The position numbers were made by a program, and so were the translations under genes. The notes under the pieces are model-generated. The model saw only the letters and a list, made by a program, of their open reading frames with translations, did no database searches and was not told the origin of the DNA. A stretch of DNA of 64,000 nucleotides from Erpobdella octoculata (Eukaryota > Annelida > Clitellata > Hirudinida > Erpobdellidae). Location: assembly GCA_963978895.1 (NCBI GenBank), contig OZ022238.1, positions 46,107,210 to 46,171,209 of the forward strand. The letters run 5' to 3'. Positions 62,179-64,000 of this stretch are shown here, piece after piece (within the stretch, counting starts at the first letter, position 1; every line of letters starts with the position of its first letter).

Positions 62179-62996
62179 CTAGCGGGGTTACCCGGCGTTC
62201 CCGGGGTTTTTAGAGGTTTTTCTAATGTTTGTCTCTCTCGCTCCCGTTCCCTTCTCCACTTTCCCGTTTTCGTAGCGTTCCCGGTCGCTTTTCCGCTCTC
62301 GGTCGTTTTCCAGCTCCCGGTCGCTTTCCCGCTCAGAAGTTTTGTTATCGATTTTCTCTCTTGCTCGCGTTTCCTTCCAAGCTTGCTCTCCCGATTCCAG
62401 TCGCTTTCCGCGTTCCCGGTCGCTTTCCGCGTTCCCGGTCGCTTTCCCGTTCCCGGTCGCTTTCCCGTTCCCGGTCGCTTTCCCGTTCCCGGTCGCTTTC
62501 CCGTTCCCGCTCACGCTTGCTCTCCCGTTCCCGGTCATGCTTGCTCTCCCATTCCCGGTCACGGTTGCTCTCCCGTTCCCGTTCCCGTTCCCGCTCATTT
62601 TCTCTTTTACATTCTTTCATAACTTCTGTTAGCCTATAAAACGTAAAATAGATTTGCTAAGACTATATATATATATGAATATTTGTGGGTTAGTTTGTCT
62701 ATTATAGAAACGGGAAAGAGACCCGGAACGGACAGCAAGCGGGAACGGAAAAGCAAGCGTGAGCGGGAATGGGAGAGCAAACGTGAGCGGGAACGGGACA
62801 GCGACCGGGAACGGGAAATCGACCGGGAGCGGGAAAGCGACCGGGAGCGGGAAAGCGACCGGCAGCGGGAAAACGACCAAAAACGGGAAAGCGAACAGGA
62901 GTGGGAAAGCAGGTGGGAAAGGAAACGGGAGAGAAAGAGACAAACATTAGAAAAACCTCTAAAAAACCTGGGCAACGCCGGGTATCTCCGCTAGTA
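62179..62996. mobile_element. Foldback element of 18-bp minisatellite with CTAG ends
   Basis: The outer ends are inverted: CTAGCGGGGTTACCCGGCGTT (left) against the complement of AACGCCGGGTATCTCCGCTAG (right). Both continue with TTTTTAGAGGTTTTTCTAAT and GTTTGTCTCT. Between them lie arrays of CGGTCGCTTTCCCGTTCC (left) and its complement (right), meeting near 62640-62700. Repeats keep several frames open on both strands (Arg-Glu-Ser-Asp or Phe-Pro-Val-Ala peptides), which I do not call genes. It could be two head-to-head Helitron-like copies. Confidence 0.8.
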
Positions 62997-63068
62997 CATA
63001 CATAAACACATACATGCACATACACATACATACATACACACATACATACGCACATACATATATATATA

Positions 63069-63278
63069 GTTCCCGCTCGCTCACCCGCTCCGCTCCGCTC
63101 ATTTTGTGACGGATTTCAAAATTTTTATTCTATTTTTGATTTCCATTGACTCTCAAGGTTGTGTGAAAATTTCATTACGATCGGATGAATGGTGTAGCAA
63201 TGCATAAAAGACATTAACATATATACATATATACATATATACATATATACAAACATTCATTTTTATATATATAGATAA
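63069..63278 (+). mobile_element. Dispersed repeat (LINE 3' end or SINE), copy 2
   Basis: About 90 percent similar by eye to 57476-57675, with the same order: GTTCCCGCTCGCTCACCCGC, then GTGTGAAAATTTCATTACGA, then ACATATATAC repeats and ATATATAGAT. Confidence 0.75.
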
Positions 63279-63297
63279 AATAACACTTTGTTTTCAT

Positions 63298-63524
63298 CAA
63301 GGATATCTTGATATAACAACTGGATCCACAACCTACTCTAGTAGGCCTAATGTTTTATCGCTTCTTATATCATAATTATAAATAAATTGATGTAACAAAC
63401 TAAAAAACCATAGTAGTTATATCATATTTCACCAAATTTTGATGTAACTATGACGTAATTGACTGAACTGTCTAGGCCTACTAGAGTAGGTTGTGGATCC
63501 AGTTGTTATATCAAGATATCCTTG
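63298..63524. mobile_element. P-type MITE, 227 bp, with 8-bp TSD
   Basis: Inverted ends of at least 50 bp start CAAGGATATCTTGATATAAC, two mismatches from the P-element end at 8304 over 36 bp, and include the same inner AGTAGGCCTA. The flanks are exact 8-bp GTTTTCAT (63290-63297 and 63525-63532). No coding content; it would be mobilised by a P/THAP transposase in trans. Confidence 0.95.
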
Positions 63525-63590
63525 GTTTTCATTATTAAATTTTATTTTATATCGATTAAATGCAAATTTGTTTTGTTTTTAGTTGCATGA

Positions 63591-64000
<410 letters not shown>

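Noticed and set aside
62131..62994. Arg-Ser and Arg-Glu-Ser-Asp rich frames resembling SR proteins
   Set aside because: All come from the 18-bp array, appear in five frames on both strands and have no domain outside the repeat.

Overview
The window is AT-rich, intron-containing animal DNA. The genes recognised (HSP70-like, SYAP1-like, PRMT1-like, VPS50-like, a leucine-rich-repeat protein) have spliceosomal introns with GT/AG ends. The mobile elements are those of an invertebrate: P/THAP, hAT, PIF/Harbinger, piggyBac-like, CR1/L2- and jockey-like LINEs, and a Penelope-like element. A short CCCTAA tract agrees with a metazoan telomere type. The species cannot be fixed from sequence alone. There are no operons, bacterial signals or CRISPR arrays.

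Positions 1-39738 are dominated by a direct segmental duplication. Copy 1 is 1-13463, copy 2 is 20877-39738, and 13464-20876 lies between them. The copies date each other's changes. Copy 1 gained a hAT element (6464-7579) and a complete P element (8304-11883), both with target duplications and an empty site in copy 2. Copy 2 gained a LINE (36332-38491). Copy 1 lost three blocks (about 3.7, 1.5 and 2.4 kb) at 3-4 nt microhomologies, including a whole HSP70-like gene. Two convergent HSP70-like genes, each only an ATPase domain, are the main host genes here: gene B (+, 25805-27878) looks intact, while gene A (-, 19709-12739) has a frameshift and a 5 kb intron full of nested elements. Four exon-bearing fragments of the same family are scattered in the duplication.

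Positions 40800-50100 hold minus-strand exon clusters of three unrelated conserved genes: the C-terminal part of a SYAP1-like gene, the C-terminal part of a PRMT1-like gene (frameshifted) and an internal part of a VPS50/syndetin-like gene. I find no other exons of these genes nearby, so this looks like a mosaic of gene fragments or an assembly join. The last SYAP1 intron carries a 24-bp minisatellite of about 60 copies.

Positions 51500-57400 hold a Penelope-like retroelement (RT plus GIY-YIG endonuclease, unusual repeated C-terminal extension). A hAT element with an exact 8-bp target duplication splits it, and two hammerhead-ribozyme-like motifs in opposite orientation flank it.

Positions 57400-64000 are mostly simple repeats and short element ends around one intact single-exon gene (59314-60933, -) for an LRR protein that may be ZYG11/ZER1-like. 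There is also a foldback element built of an 18-bp minisatellite, and a small P-type MITE whose ends match the P element 50 kb away.
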